NCBI RefSeq assembly: GCF_025751575.1
Contig: NZ_JAOWLA010000001.1
Span: forward strand, 310,001-374,000
DNA length: 64,000 nt
Reading direction: 5' to 3'
Origin: Albidovulum sediminicola
Lineage (GTDB): Bacteria; Pseudomonadota; Alphaproteobacteria; Rhodobacterales; Rhodobacteraceae
Under the pieces are notes generated by a model. It was not told where the DNA came from. It saw nothing but the letters and a program-made list of their open reading frames with translations, and did not search any database. The position numbers and the translations under genes are program-made. How positions within the stretch are numbered: the first letter of the stretch is position 1; every line of letters begins with the position of its first letter. Of this stretch, positions 55,291-64,000 are shown in pieces.

Positions 55291-56319
55291 CTAGCGGGCG
55301 CGCACCGCCTCGATCATGCGCGCGACGTTCTCGGGGTCAGCGTCCGGCGTGATCCCGTGGCCGAGGTTGAAGATATGCGGGCCGCCGGAAAAGGCCCGCA
55401 CCACGCGGCGGGTTTCCTCGATCAGCCGTTCGCCCCCTGACACCAGCAGCGACGGATCGAGGTTGCCCTGTACGCAGCCGTCCTTCTGCACATGCTCCGC
55501 CGCCCATTCGGCCGAGACCGAATTGTCGATGGCGACGCAATCGGCGCCGGTCGCGCGGGCGAAGCCGATGTAACGCTCCCCCGCCTCGCGCGGGAAGGCG
55601 ATGATCGGCAGGCCGGGATGACGCTCCTTCAGCGCGGCGATGATTCGGTGCGCGGGCTCCAGGGCGAAATCGGTGAAATCCTGCCCCTTGAGCGATCCGG
55701 CCCAGCTGTCGAAGAGCTTGATGACCTCGGCCCCCGCCGCGACCTGGGCGGAGAGGTATTCGATGGTCGCTTCGCTGAGCAGGTCGATCAGCGCCGCGAA
55801 GGTCGCGCGGTCGGCGGCCTTCAGCGCATGGGCGGGTCCCTGATCCGGGGTGCCACGGCCCGCGATCATATAGGTCGCAACCGTCCAGGGCGCCCCGGCA
55901 AAGCCGATCAGCGTGGTTTCGCGCGGCAGTTCGCGCGCCAGGATCCGGACGGTTTCATAGACCGGCGCCAACCGGTCGTGGATGTCGTCCTTGCCGCCCA
56001 GCTTGGCAAGCTCGGCGGGCGTCGTGATGGTCGAGAGCCGCGGCCCCTCGCCGGTTTCGAACCAAAGCTCCGCCCCGAGCGCCTGCGGCAGGAGCAGGAT
56101 GTCGGCAAACAGGATCGCCGCATCAAAGCCGTAGCGGCGGATCGGCTGCAGCGTCACCTCGGCGGCGAGGTCGGGCGCATAGCAGAGCGACAGGAAATCC
56201 CCGGCCTCGGCCCGCGTGGCGCGGTATTCCGGCAGGTAGCGGCCCGCCTGGCGCATCATCCAGATCGGGGGAACGGCCTGGGTTTCACCGGCCAGCGCCT
56301 TGAGGATGGTCTTGGTCAT
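55291..56319 (-). CDS. hemE: Uroporphyrinogen decarboxylase
   Basis: A 342-residue enzyme that decarboxylates the four acetate side chains of uroporphyrinogen [21 protein letters not shown] is the N-terminal signature with the Arg residues that bind substrate, followed by [31 protein letters not shown] and [16 protein letters not shown]. Divergent from hemC over 106 bases. Confidence 0.97.
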   Translation of the reverse strand: MTKTILKALAGETQAVPPIWMMRQAGRYLPEYRATRAEAGDFLSLCYAPDLAAEVTLQPIRRYGFDAAILFADILLLPQALGAELWFETGEGPRLSTITTPAELAKLGGKDDIHDRLAPVYETVRILARELPRETTLIGFAGAPWTVATYMIAGRGTPDQGPAHALKAADRATFAALIDLLSEATIEYLSAQVAAGAEVIKLFDSWAGSLKGQDFTDFALEPAHRIIAALKERHPGLPIIAFPREAGERYIGFARATGADCVAIDNSVSAEWAAEHVQKDGCVQGNLDPSLLVSGGERLIEETRRVVRAFSGGPHIFNLGHGITPDADPENVARMIEAVRAR

Positions 56320-56425
56320 CGGGCTCTCCTTCGTGCCCCTTCATCGCCGCCTGCGGCGGGATGTCAAGGCGAAGTCTGGTCAAGGCCCATTGCGCGGCCA
56401 ATGTGTCGCGGATATGCCGGGAGGC

Positions 56426-57382
56426 ATGACACAGCCCACTGCAAAAACCCCGCTGAAGATCGGAACCCGTGGCTCTCCGCTGGCGCTTGCGCAGGCGTTC
56501 GAGACGCGCCGACGCCTGATGGAGGCGCATGGCCTTTCCGAGGACGCCTTCGAGATCGTGATCATCAAGACCACGGGCGACGACCGGGCGATGATCGCAG
56601 CCGACCGCCCGCTGAAGGAGGTCGGCGGCAAGGGCCTGTTCACGCGGGAGATCGAGGAGGCGCTGCTGTCGGGCCGCATCGACATCGCGGTGCATTCGAT
56701 GAAGGACATGCCGGTCGCCCAGCCGGAGGGGCTGGTGCTGGATTGCTACCTGCCGCGCGAGGATGTGCGCGATGCCTTCGTGTCGCGCGACCACGCCTCG
56801 ATCGCCGATCTGCCCGAGGGCGCGGTGGTCGGATCGTCCAGCCTGCGTCGGCGGGCGCAGCTTGCCAACCGCCGCCCCGACCTGAAGCTGGTGCAGTTTC
56901 GCGGCAATGTGCAGACGCGGCTCAAGAAGCTCGACGAAGGGGTCGCGGCGGCGACGTTCCTCGCCATGGCGGGGCTGAATCGCCTGGGCATGGGGCGCAT
57001 CGCGCGCGCGGCCATCGCGCCCGAGGACATGCTGCCCGCCGTCGCACAGGGCGCCATCGGGATCGAGCGGCGGCTGGCCGACGGCGACGCCGCCGGGCTT
57101 CTGGCCGCGATTCACCACGGCCAGACGGGCGAACGGCTTTCCGCCGAGCGCGCGTTCCTGGCCGAGCTTGACGGGTCCTGTGAGACCCCCATCGCCGGGC
57201 TTGCCCTTCACGACGGCGACGGGCTGTGGCTGCGTGGAGAGATCCTGAGGCCCGACGGCTCCGAAGCCATCGCGGGCGACCGGCGCTGCGCGGTCTCCGA
57301 CGCGGCTGCGGCGGGGCAGGACCTTGCGCGCGAACTCCTCGCGCAGGCGGGGCCGGGCTTTTTCGACTGGCGCCAAGGCTGA
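56426..57382 (+). CDS. hemC: Hydroxymethylbilane synthase (porphobilinogen deaminase)
   Basis: A 318-residue deaminase. KIGTRGSPLALAQA starts the fold; IAVHSMKDMP and AVVGSSSLRRRAQL bind the cofactor, and AFLAELDGSCETPIAG holds the dipyrromethane-attachment Cys. It precedes HemE's substrate in the pathway. ATG at 56426 follows CCGGGAGGC; a second ATG at 56414 (MPGGMTQ) is possible. Confidence 0.96.
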   Translation: MTQPTAKTPLKIGTRGSPLALAQAFETRRRLMEAHGLSEDAFEIVIIKTTGDDRAMIAADRPLKEVGGKGLFTREIEEALLSGRIDIAVHSMKDMPVAQPEGLVLDCYLPREDVRDAFVSRDHASIADLPEGAVVGSSSLRRRAQLANRRPDLKLVQFRGNVQTRLKKLDEGVAAATFLAMAGLNRLGMGRIARAAIAPEDMLPAVAQGAIGIERRLADGDAAGLLAAIHHGQTGERLSAERAFLAELDGSCETPIAGLALHDGDGLWLRGEILRPDGSEAIAGDRRCAVSDAAAAGQDLARELLAQAGPGFFDWRQG

Positions 57383-57464
57383 GGTCGGTGCGCCTCCGCA
57401 CCGCGACCTGGGTGTGGATAGGGCGCATGCGGGGCGTGCACCGTCCCGACCGCAGGGCGCCAGC

Positions 57465-58695
57465 GTGACTGATCCCAAGCCCCAACCAGATAGCAACCGG
57501 CGTTGGCGTCGCCTGCCCGCCGGGATCTGGGTGCTTGGCTTCGTCTCCATGCTCATGGACATCTCCTCCGAGATGATCCACGCGCTGCTGCCCATCTACC
57601 TGACCGTCGGTCTCGGCGCGACGGCGCTGACCGTCGGCGTGATCGAGGGCATCGCGGAGGCGACGGCCTCCATCGTCAAGATCTTCTCGGGCGCGCTGTC
57701 GGACCGGATCGGGCGGCGCAAGGAACTGGCGGCGCTCGGTTACGGGCTGGCGGCGCTGAGCAAGCCGGTCTTTCCGCTGGCGGGCTCCATCGGCTGGGTG
57801 GTTGCGGCGCGTTTCATCGACCGGGTTGGCAAGGGGATACGCGGGGCGCCGCGTGACGCGCTGATCGCCGATCTGACGCCCGAGGGGCTCAGGGGCGCGG
57901 CCTTCGGTCTGCGCCAGTCCCTCGATACCATCGGGGCCTTCATCGGGCCGCTTGCGGCCATTGCCCTGATGGCGGCTTTCGCGGGCGATTTCGTCAGCGT
58001 CTTCTGGGTCGCGGTGATCCCGGCCTTCCTGGCGCTGGGGCTGATCCTGACGGCGGTCCGGGAACCGGCGCGGAGTACGGATGCGACCCCGCGCAATCCC
58101 CTGTCGCGGGCAGAGCTTTCAGCGCTTCCAGCGGCCTATTGGGTGGTGATCGCGGTCGCTTCGGCCTTCATGCTGGCCCGCTTCAGCGAGGCGTTCCTTA
58201 TCCTGCGTGCGGTCGAGGCGGGACTTGCCCCGGCCCTCGCACCGCTGGTCCTGGTGGGGATGAACCTGGTCTACGCGGCTTCTGCCTATCCGGTGGGGGC
58301 GCTGTCGGACCGGATCGGGCGGCGCGCGCTGCTGGTCGGGGGGGCTCGCGCTCCTGATCGTCGCGGATCTTCTGCTGGGGTTGGCGCCGGGGCTTTGGGG
58401 CGTGGCGGCGGGCGTGCTGATCTGGGGGCTTCACATGGGGACGACGCAGGGCCTCTTGTCGGCGCTGATCGCGGACGCCGCACCGGCGGCCCTGCGCGGC
58501 ACGGCCTTCGGTCTTTACCATCTGGTCACCGGCGTGGTGCTTCTGGCCGCCAGCGTGATCGCGGGCGCACTCTGGCAGGTGATCGGATCGGGCGCGACCT
58601 TCCTTGCCGGGGCGGGTTTCGCGGCACTGGCGCTGGCAGGCGTTCTCTGGCTGGGTGGCGCGCGCGTGACCGGGGATGACGCCGCTCAGGAATGA
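57465..58695 (+). pseudogene. MFS transporter, frameshifted in a G7 tract
   Basis: From a GTG at 57465 the frame encodes about 11 helices of an MFS permease: MDISSEMIHALLPIYL, GALSDRIGRRKELAALGYGLAALSKPVF, RGAPRDALIADLTPEG. At the seven-G run 58338-58344 (after RRALLVGG) the frame shifts to nonsense. Reading GGLALLIVADLLLGLAPGLWGV in the +2 frame resumes MFS sequence through to the stop at 58695, including GLHMGTTQGLLSALIADAAPAALRGTAFGLYHL. Removing one G restores a 409-residue protein. Either the gene is disrupted, the tract is phase-variable or the assembly is in error. Confidence 0.8.
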
Positions 58696-58710
58696 CCGGG
58701 GCGCCGCGGC

Positions 58711-59139
58711 TCAGCCCGCGCCCAGCGTGACGATCGCCAACACCAGATATCTGCCGAATTTCGCGGCCGTCACGATCAGCAGGAACCGCCAGAGCGGCTC
58801 CCGCAGGACCCCGGCGGCGAGTGTCAGGGGGTCGCCCACCACCGGCAGCCAGGCGCCCAGAAGGCTCCAATGCCCCCAGCGCGCGTACCATCCCGAGGCG
58901 CGCTCAAGCTTGCGCGGCGGAACCGGGAACCAGCGGCGCCCCGCGTGATGGGCGAGGAACCGGCCAAGCGCCCAGTTGATCGCGGAGCCGAGGACATTGC
59001 CGGTGGTCGCGACCGTCAGCAGCAGCCAGACCGGATGCCCGGCCTGCAGGATGAGGGCCACCAGCACGGCCTCTGACCCGGCGGGGACCAGCGTCGCGGC
59101 GATCAGCGCCGTGGCGAACAGGGCGGCGAGGCTCGTCAC
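58711..59139 (-). CDS. YqaA family (SNARE-associated/DedA-like) membrane protein
   Basis: A 142-residue integral membrane protein: PAGSEAVLVALILQAG, TTGNVLGSAINWALGR, then GHWSLLGAWLPVVGDPLTLAAGVLR, the YqaA signature. GTG start at 59139, one base after the MFS stop, so it is coupled to the upstream gene. The role in the family is thought to involve membrane lipid transport. Confidence 0.87.
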   Translation of the reverse strand: MTSLAALFATALIAATLVPAGSEAVLVALILQAGHPVWLLLTVATTGNVLGSAINWALGRFLAHHAGRRWFPVPPRKLERASGWYARWGHWSLLGAWLPVVGDPLTLAAGVLREPLWRFLLIVTAAKFGRYLVLAIVTLGAG

Positions 59140-59140
59140 G

Positions 59141-60472
59141 TCAGGGTCGCGGCGGCCAGCGCCGGTGCAGATCGTCGATCACGAAGGCATGGCGGTGATC
59201 GGCTCCGGCCTTGTCGCCCGGCCCCGCCGCGTGATCGGCCAGATGCGGATGGTCGCGGGGCAGGTCGGGATGGTCATGCGGCAGGTCCGCGGGGTCTTGC
59301 GCGGGCCAAAGCCGGATCGCCGCGATCACCCCCAGAAGCGCCAGTGCCGCCATCACCGCAAAGGTCGCCCCGGTCCCGAAGCCTGCGCCGAACCGTCCGG
59401 CCAGCGGATAGGCGATGAGCCAGCAGGCGTGGCTGAGCGCGAATTGCGCCGCGAAGACTGCGGGCCGGTCCTCCGGCTGCGCGGAGCGCCGCAAAAGCCG
59501 CCCGGTCGGGGTCTGGGCAAGGCTGTAGCCGAAGCCGATCGCGGCCCAGAGCGCCATGAGCGTGGGCAGAGTTCCCGCCAGTACCCCGGCCAGCGTGCCC
59601 GGCACCAGGATCGCGGCGCCCGCCAGCATCGCCGCCCGGTCGGGCACCCGGTCGAGGAGCCGCGGCAGCAAGAGTGCTGCGATCATGGAGCCGCCGCCGA
59701 AGGCGGCCAGCGCCAGCGCCAACTGCGCCTCCCCCAGGCCAAGGTCGCCCTTCACGATGACGACGGTATTGACGATCACCATGGCACCTGCCGAGGCCAC
59801 GGCGAGGTTCAGCGCCAGAAGCCCCCGCAGGCGCGGGGTCGCCAGGTAGATGCGCAGCCCGCGCGTCGTGCGGTCCCAGATCCCGCGCGGCCGCGCGGGC
59901 CGGGGCGAGGGCAGCGTGACGCTCACCACCAGCGCCGCTGAGGCCAGGAACCCGATCACGGTGCCGCCGAAAAGTGCGGGGAAGCTCACCACGCTCAAGA
60001 GCGCGGCGGCGAGGATCGGGGACAGCAGGCTTTCGAGGTCATAGGCCAGCCGCGACAGCGACAGGGCACGGGTGTAATCCGCCTCCTCCGGCAGGACATC
60101 GGGGATCGTCGCCTGGAAGGTCGGGGTGAAGCCGGCCGACGCCGCCTGCAACAGGAAGATCAGGACATAGACCTGCCAGACCTCGGTCACGAAGGGCAAC
60201 GCGCAGGCGACGCCCGCCCGGATCAGGTCCAAAGTGACCAGCATTGCCCGCCGGGGCACCCGGTCGGCAAAGGCCGAGGCGACTGGTGCAAGGGTCACAT
60301 AGGCGATCATCTTGATCGCCAGCGCCGTTCCCAGCACCAGGCCCGCGTCCTCCCCCGCGATGCGCCAGGCCAGAAGGCCAAGCGCCACCGTCGCCAGCCC
60401 GGTACCCAGGAGCGCGATGACCTGCGCGGCGAAAAGATGCCGGTAGGTTCGGTTCGCAAAGACCTCGATCAT
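59141..60472 (-). CDS. MFS transporter with His-rich C-terminal tail
   Basis: A 443-residue permease with about 12 helices (MFS_3/enterobactin-exporter-like: FANRTYRHLFAAQVIALLGTGLATVALGLLAWRIAG at the start, PDVLPEEADYTRALSLSRLAYDLESLLSPILAA in the middle). The last 54 residues are hydrophilic with eight His (PHDHPDLPRDHPHLADH...DHRHAF...LHRRW). His-rich tails occur in MFS metal exporters such as NreB. The substrate is inferred only. Coupled to the YqaA-like gene. Confidence 0.82.
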   Translation of the reverse strand: MIEVFANRTYRHLFAAQVIALLGTGLATVALGLLAWRIAGEDAGLVLGTALAIKMIAYVTLAPVASAFADRVPRRAMLVTLDLIRAGVACALPFVTEVWQVYVLIFLLQAASAGFTPTFQATIPDVLPEEADYTRALSLSRLAYDLESLLSPILAAALLSVVSFPALFGGTVIGFLASAALVVSVTLPSPRPARPRGIWDRTTRGLRIYLATPRLRGLLALNLAVASAGAMVIVNTVVIVKGDLGLGEAQLALALAAFGGGSMIAALLLPRLLDRVPDRAAMLAGAAILVPGTLAGVLAGTLPTLMALWAAIGFGYSLAQTPTGRLLRRSAQPEDRPAVFAAQFALSHACWLIAYPLAGRFGAGFGTGATFAVMAALALLGVIAAIRLWPAQDPADLPHDHPDLPRDHPHLADHAAGPGDKAGADHRHAFVIDDLHRRWPPRP

Positions 60473-60553
60473 GCTGTTCCTGGCGCTCCTGGGGCTTTCC
60501 CGACCGTCATACCGGGGCCGGGCTGCGGCGTCGAGATCGGGCGGGCAGGGCGC

Positions 60554-61963
60554 TCAGGGCAGGACCTTGCCGGGGTTGAGGATATTGCCGGGGTCGAAAG
60601 CCTGCTTGAGCCCGCGCATCAGGTCGAGCGCGACAGGGTCCTTGCGCCGCGCCATCGAGCCGCGCTTGGACAGGCCCACCCCGTGTTCGGCCGAGAAACT
60701 GCCGCCCAGGTCCTGCACCGTATCCTCCACCGCGCGGACCATCGCGCCTTCAAGCGCCGGATCGTCGCGGGTGGGGAAGACGGTGAAATGGATGTTGCCG
60801 TCGCCCAGATGTGCCACGCAATGCGGGAAGGCGCCGGGATCGAGCGCCGCGACACGCGCCTCCGCCTGCGTGAGAAAGGTCGCGACCTTGTCGAGCGGCA
60901 CGCAGATGTCGGTATCGACCGAGGGGCCGGAAACCGGCGTTCCGACCTCTGCCGCGGCCTCGCGCCGGGCCCAGAGCGCCTGGCGCTGCGCCTCGGAGGC
61001 GGCGATCACGGCGTCGGTCACCAGCCCCTCCTCCATCATCGCGCCCAGCGTCTCCTCCAGCAGTGCCGCCAGCGGCAGCGTGCCGTCCGGGCCGGGGGAG
61101 CAGTCGCGCGGGGCGGTGGCGCCCAGTTCCACCAGGATCGTGACATCGTAGATGCGGTCGAAGGCGAGGCCCAGGTCAGGTCGGCGCGCGACCAGCAACG
61201 CCTGGTAGCTGCGCGGCATGAATTCGAACGCCTCGACCAGGCCGCCGGTCGCGGCCTGAAGCCGGTTCAGAAGCGCCAGCGCGGCATCGAGCGAGGGCAT
61301 CGCCAGCATCGCGGTGGCATGGGCGCGCGGTGCAGGCACCAGCCGCATCACGGCGGCGGTGATCACACCCAGCGTCCCCTCGGCGCCGATGAAAAGGTCC
61401 TTCAGGTCGTAGCCGGAATTGTCCTTGTGCAGCTCGCTCATCAGGTTCAGCACCCGTCCGTCGGCCAGCACGACCTCCAGCCCCAGGCAGAGCGCGCGGG
61501 TCGAGCCGTAGCGCAGGACGTTCGATCCGCCGGCGTTGGTGGACAGGACCCCGCCAATCATCGCCGAGCCGCGCGCCCCGAACCAGAGCGGGAAATAGAG
61601 CCCCCGGTCCGCCGCCGCCTCGTGCAGGCGCGACAGGATTACCCCGGGCTCGACGATGGCGATGCGCGCCTCGGGCCGGATCTCGCGGATGCGGTTCATC
61701 CGTTCGAGCGAAAGCATCAGCCGCCCCTGGGCCTCGGTCCCGCCGACAAGCCCGGTGCGCCCGCCCACCGGCACGACGGGCGTGCCGGTTTCGGACGCCA
61801 GCCGCAGGACCGCCGCAACCTCGTCGCGGTTTGCCGGGCGCAGGACGGCGAGCGGCTCCCAGTGATACTTGCCGGTCCATTCGCTGACATAGGGCGCGCA
61901 ATCCCGTCCGGTCAGGACATGGGCGGGACCCAGCAGGGCAGTCAGGCGGTCGAGAAGGGACAT
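60554..61963 (-). CDS. FAD-linked oxidase, D-2-hydroxyacid dehydrogenase type (GlcD-like)
   Basis: A 469-residue vanillyl-alcohol-oxidase-type flavoprotein. The FAD-binding region is TPVVPVGGRTGLVGG (about 64-78) and FGARGSAMIGGVLSTNAGGSNVLRYGSTR; EGTLGVITAAVM and the C-terminal HLGDGNIHF, SAEHGVGLSKRG and LKQAFDPGNILNPGKVL complete the domain set. It oxidises D-lactate, glycolate or D-2-hydroxyglutarate, undetermined here. The start follows GGAGGCCCC. Confidence 0.93.
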   Translation of the reverse strand: MSLLDRLTALLGPAHVLTGRDCAPYVSEWTGKYHWEPLAVLRPANRDEVAAVLRLASETGTPVVPVGGRTGLVGGTEAQGRLMLSLERMNRIREIRPEARIAIVEPGVILSRLHEAAADRGLYFPLWFGARGSAMIGGVLSTNAGGSNVLRYGSTRALCLGLEVVLADGRVLNLMSELHKDNSGYDLKDLFIGAEGTLGVITAAVMRLVPAPRAHATAMLAMPSLDAALALLNRLQAATGGLVEAFEFMPRSYQALLVARRPDLGLAFDRIYDVTILVELGATAPRDCSPGPDGTLPLAALLEETLGAMMEEGLVTDAVIAASEAQRQALWARREAAAEVGTPVSGPSVDTDICVPLDKVATFLTQAEARVAALDPGAFPHCVAHLGDGNIHFTVFPTRDDPALEGAMVRAVEDTVQDLGGSFSAEHGVGLSKRGSMARRKDPVALDLMRGLKQAFDPGNILNPGKVLP

Positions 61964-62006
61964 GGGGCCTCCGGCGGGGTATCTGGGCAAGGAAGACGGG
62001 GCGGGG

Positions 62007-62717
62007 TCAGTTCGCGGCCCCGATCAGGGCAAGGACCTCGGGCCCCAGCGTCTCGACGATCAGGGCGACGCCCGCGGCGTTCGGGTGCAGGCCGTCCGGC
62101 TGCATGAGGTCGCGGAGCGCCGCGGTCTGGTCGGTCTGCGTCAGGATCGGAGCCAAGAAGGCGGGGCCAAGGCGCGCGCCGTGGCTTTCGGCGAGTGCCG
62201 GGTAGATGGCGTCGAAGGCCGCCTTGTAGTCGGGGCCATAGTTGCCCGGCGCGATCATCGGCACCAGCAGGGCCGGCAGTCCGCGCGCGTCGGTCTTGTC
62301 GAGGATCGCGTCGAGGTTGGCGCGCGCCTCCTCTGGAGGAAGCCCGCGCAGAAGGTCGTTGCCGCCAAGCGTCACGATCACCGCATCGGTTTCGGGGACC
62401 AGCGCCCAGTCGGTGCGGGCAAGGCCGCCGGCGGTGGTATCGCCCGATACGCCCGCGTTGATCACCGCTGCCCCGGCGCCCTTCGCGTCAAGCCAGCGTT
62501 GCAGCTGGGGGACGAAGCCGTCCTCGGGCGGCAGGCCATAGCCCGCCGTCAGGCTGTCGCCGAGTGCGACGATGGTGAAGGGTTCGGCCGCCGCCGGGGA
62601 TGCGGCGCCGGTGCCCAAGGCAAGAAAGATCGCCCAGATCGTCGCCGCAAGGTTGCGCCCCAAGACCCCGCCCCCATATCGATAGGCGAAACGGGACAGG
62701 CGGAAACGGGCGGACAT
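62007..62717 (-). CDS. GDSL-type arylesterase/lysophospholipase (TesA-like)
   Basis: A 236-residue SGNH hydrolase with a signal sequence (about 1-40, ending AASPAAAEP). IVALGDSLTAGYG (block I with Ser), NAGVSGDTTAGG (block II), TLGGNDLLRG (block III), PDGLHPNAAG (block V with Asp/His) are all present. The start codon is divergent from the ABC transporter and shares its CATG, as in TesA-YbbAP gene pairs elsewhere. Confidence 0.93.
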   Translation of the reverse strand: MSARFRLSRFAYRYGGGVLGRNLAATIWAIFLALGTGAASPAAAEPFTIVALGDSLTAGYGLPPEDGFVPQLQRWLDAKGAGAAVINAGVSGDTTAGGLARTDWALVPETDAVIVTLGGNDLLRGLPPEEARANLDAILDKTDARGLPALLVPMIAPGNYGPDYKAAFDAIYPALAESHGARLGPAFLAPILTQTDQTAALRDLMQPDGLHPNAAGVALIVETLGPEVLALIGAAN

Positions 62718-63420
62718 GGACAGGGTTCTGAGCCTTGAGGCGGCACGGCTGACACTTGCGGGCAATGCCGGCCCGGTGGAGATCCTGAAGGGCATCACGC
62801 TGTCCGTCACGCGCGGCGAAAGCCTCGGGTTGGTCGGGCCGTCCGGGTCGGGCAAATCCTCGCTCCTCATGCTCATGGGCGGGTTGGAGCGCGCGACCTC
62901 GGGCCGGGTCGAGGCTCTGGGCCAAGACCTGACGGCCATGGGCGAAGACGCGCTGGCCCGCTTCCGCCGTGCCAATATGGGCATCGTTTTCCAGAGCTTC
63001 CACCTGATTCCGACGATGACCGCGCTAGAGAATGTCGCGATCCCTCTGGAACTTGCCGGGATGCCCGACGCGATGGCGCGCGCGCGGGAGGAACTGGAGG
63101 CCATGGGCCTGGGCGCGCGGCTTGGCCATTACCCGGCCGAGATGTCGGGGGGCGAGCAGCAGCGCGTGGCGCTGGCGCGCGCCGCCGCGCCCCGGCCCGC
63201 GATCTTTCTTGCCGATGAGCCGACCGGAAACCTCGACAGCCAGACCGGGGCCGCGATCATGGAGCTTCTCTTCGGCCTGCGCGACCGTCACGGGGCGACA
63301 CTGGTGCTTGTCACCCATGCGCCCGAACTGGCGGAGCGGTGCGACCGCATCGTGCGGCTGGCCGATGGCGCGATCGTGCCGGAGACGGAGGTGGGGGCCA
63401 AGGTGGAGGTGCGGGCGTGA
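62716..63420 (+). CDS. ABC transporter ATP-binding protein (YbbA-like)
   Basis: A 234-residue MacB/LolD-class ATPase. Walker [11 protein letters not shown]-loop [16 protein letters not shown], signature [14 protein letters not shown], Walker [13 protein letters not shown] and H-loop VTHAPE. Pairs with the FtsX-type permease starting at 63417. Adjacency to a TesA-like esterase is the classical YbbA arrangement. Confidence 0.94.
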   Translation: MDRVLSLEAARLTLAGNAGPVEILKGITLSVTRGESLGLVGPSGSGKSSLLMLMGGLERATSGRVEALGQDLTAMGEDALARFRRANMGIVFQSFHLIPTMTALENVAIPLELAGMPDAMARAREELEAMGLGARLGHYPAEMSGGEQQRVALARAAAPRPAIFLADEPTGNLDSQTGAAIMELLFGLRDRHGATLVLVTHAPELAERCDRIVRLADGAIVPETEVGAKVEVRA

Positions 63421-64000
63421 ACGCACCCGTCGCCTGGCGCATCGCGCGGCGCGACCTGCGCGGAGGGCTGCGCGGCTTCGCCGTGTTCCTGGCCTGCCTG
63501 ATCCTTGGCGTTGCGGCCATCGCGGCCGTGGGCACCGTGCGATCGGCCATCGCGCACGCGCTCTCGCGCGAGGGGGCGGCGCTGCTGGGGGGCGACGCAC
63601 AGATGTCCTTCACCTACCGTTTCGCGAGCGCGGAGGAACGCGCCTTCATGCAGGCGCGCGCCGAAGCGGTCTCGGAAATCGTCGATTTCCGCTCCATGGC
63701 GGTCGCGGGCGAAGGCGAGGCGGCAGAACGCGCGCTGACCCAGGTCAAGGCGGTGGACGCGGCCTATCCGCTGGTGGGCGGGCTCGACCTCGACCCCGGC
63801 GTGCCGCTGGCCGAGGCGCTGGCGTCGCGCGATGGCGTGCCGGGCGCGGTGATGGACGGCGTCCTGGCCGACCGGCTGGGGCTGGTCACGGGCGACCGCT
63901 TCCGCCTGGGCGCCACCGAATTCCGGCTGGGCGCGCGACTTCTGCGGGAACCGGACGGGGCCATGGGCGGCATGCTTCTCGGCCCGCGGACCATCGTTCA
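63417..64000 (+). CDS. ABC transporter permease (YbbP-like), N-terminal part
   Basis: The first 194 codons of a large FtsX/MacB-class permease, cut by the window edge. VAWRIARRDLRGGLRGFAVFLACLILGVAAIAAVGTV is the YbbP-style N-terminus and first helix. The periplasmic segment that follows includes EGAALLGGDAQMSFTYRFASAEER. Start GTG at 63417 overlaps the YbbA-like stop (GTGA). Confidence 0.9.
   Translation, partial: MNAPVAWRIARRDLRGGLRGFAVFLACLILGVAAIAAVGTVRSAIAHALSREGAALLGGDAQMSFTYRFASAEERAFMQARAEAVSEIVDFRSMAVAGEGEAAERALTQVKAVDAAYPLVGGLDLDPGVPLAEALASRDGVPGAVMDGVLADRLGLVTGDRFRLGATEFRLGARLLREPDGAMGGMLLGPRTIV

Noticed and set aside
56320-56425. Replication origin next to hemE, as in Caulobacter
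   Set aside because: The 106-base hemE-hemC gap has no DnaA box, is GC-rich and shows no AT-rich unwinding region.

Overview
This is a GC-rich alphaproteobacterial chromosome segment, almost certainly from the Rhodobacteraceae (Rhodobacter/Rhodovulum/Roseobacter type). The main evidence is the fnrL-hemN pair beside usp and the complete ccoNOQP-ccoGHIS cbb3 oxidase cluster, a CcrM-type GANTC methylase, and a membrane-anchored cytochrome c divergent from pheA. Coding density is high, with many ATGA/GTGA overlaps. I saw no tRNA, rRNA, CRISPR, insertion sequence or prophage. The window cuts uvrC at the left edge and an ABC permease at the right edge.

Layout. 1-4.5 kb: uvrC (partial), an AT-rich gap with a DnaA box, a pteridine-reductase-like SDR, a small zinc-ribbon protein, an S49 peptidase, and an AsnC-type regulator divergent from a PLP-dependent class V enzyme. 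4.5-9.8 kb: a GlxA/CdhR-type regulator, an acyl-CoA dehydrogenase, an ADP-forming acyl-CoA ligase and CaiD, which looks like a carnitine/crotonobetaine-type catabolic unit interrupted by an inverted pair of family-specific repeats. 10-12.2 kb: a WaaA-like Kdo transferase lacking the usual catalytic Glu, and lpxK. 12.2-16.8 kb: family III CoA-transferase, DsbA-like protein and DciA-like protein (one operon) divergent from mutY and alkB. 17-20.6 kb: a methyltransferase, ccrM with GANTC sites in its promoter, and rnhB. 20.8-24.3 kb: small secreted protein, a membrane-anchored winged-helix protein, and the carboxy(nor)spermidine pathway pair. 24.4-30 kb: a CpdB nucleotidase, NudC, SRPBCC protein, pheA and cytochrome c552. 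30-37 kb: yejABEF peptide importer and a glycosyltransferase.

37-48.4 kb is the microaerobic core: hemN, fnrL, a universal stress protein, ccoNOQP and ccoGHIS, with four matches to the FnrL box TTGAY-N4-ATCAA in the intergenic gaps. FnrL would activate the oxidase, its copper/assembly machinery and the oxygen-independent haem step together. 48.4-53.5 kb: a SPOR-domain D,D-carboxypeptidase, HAD hydrolase, ClpS, an RsmC-like methyltransferase and an SDR lacking its catalytic Tyr and Lys. 53.5-57.4 kb: two paralogous lipoproteins and hemF, hemE, hemC. 57.4-64 kb: an MFS gene frameshifted at a G7 tract, a YqaA-like protein, an MFS with a His-rich tail, a GlcD-like FAD oxidase, and a GDSL esterase divergent from an ABC exporter with both ATG codons on one CATG palindrome.

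Most of the window is conserved chromosome. The least ordinary items are the membrane-tethered winged-helix protein (21.1 kb), the WaaA-like protein without its Glu (10 kb), the SDR without Tyr/Lys (52.7 kb), the G7 frameshift (58.3 kb) and the GANTC cluster at the ccrM promoter (19.3 kb).
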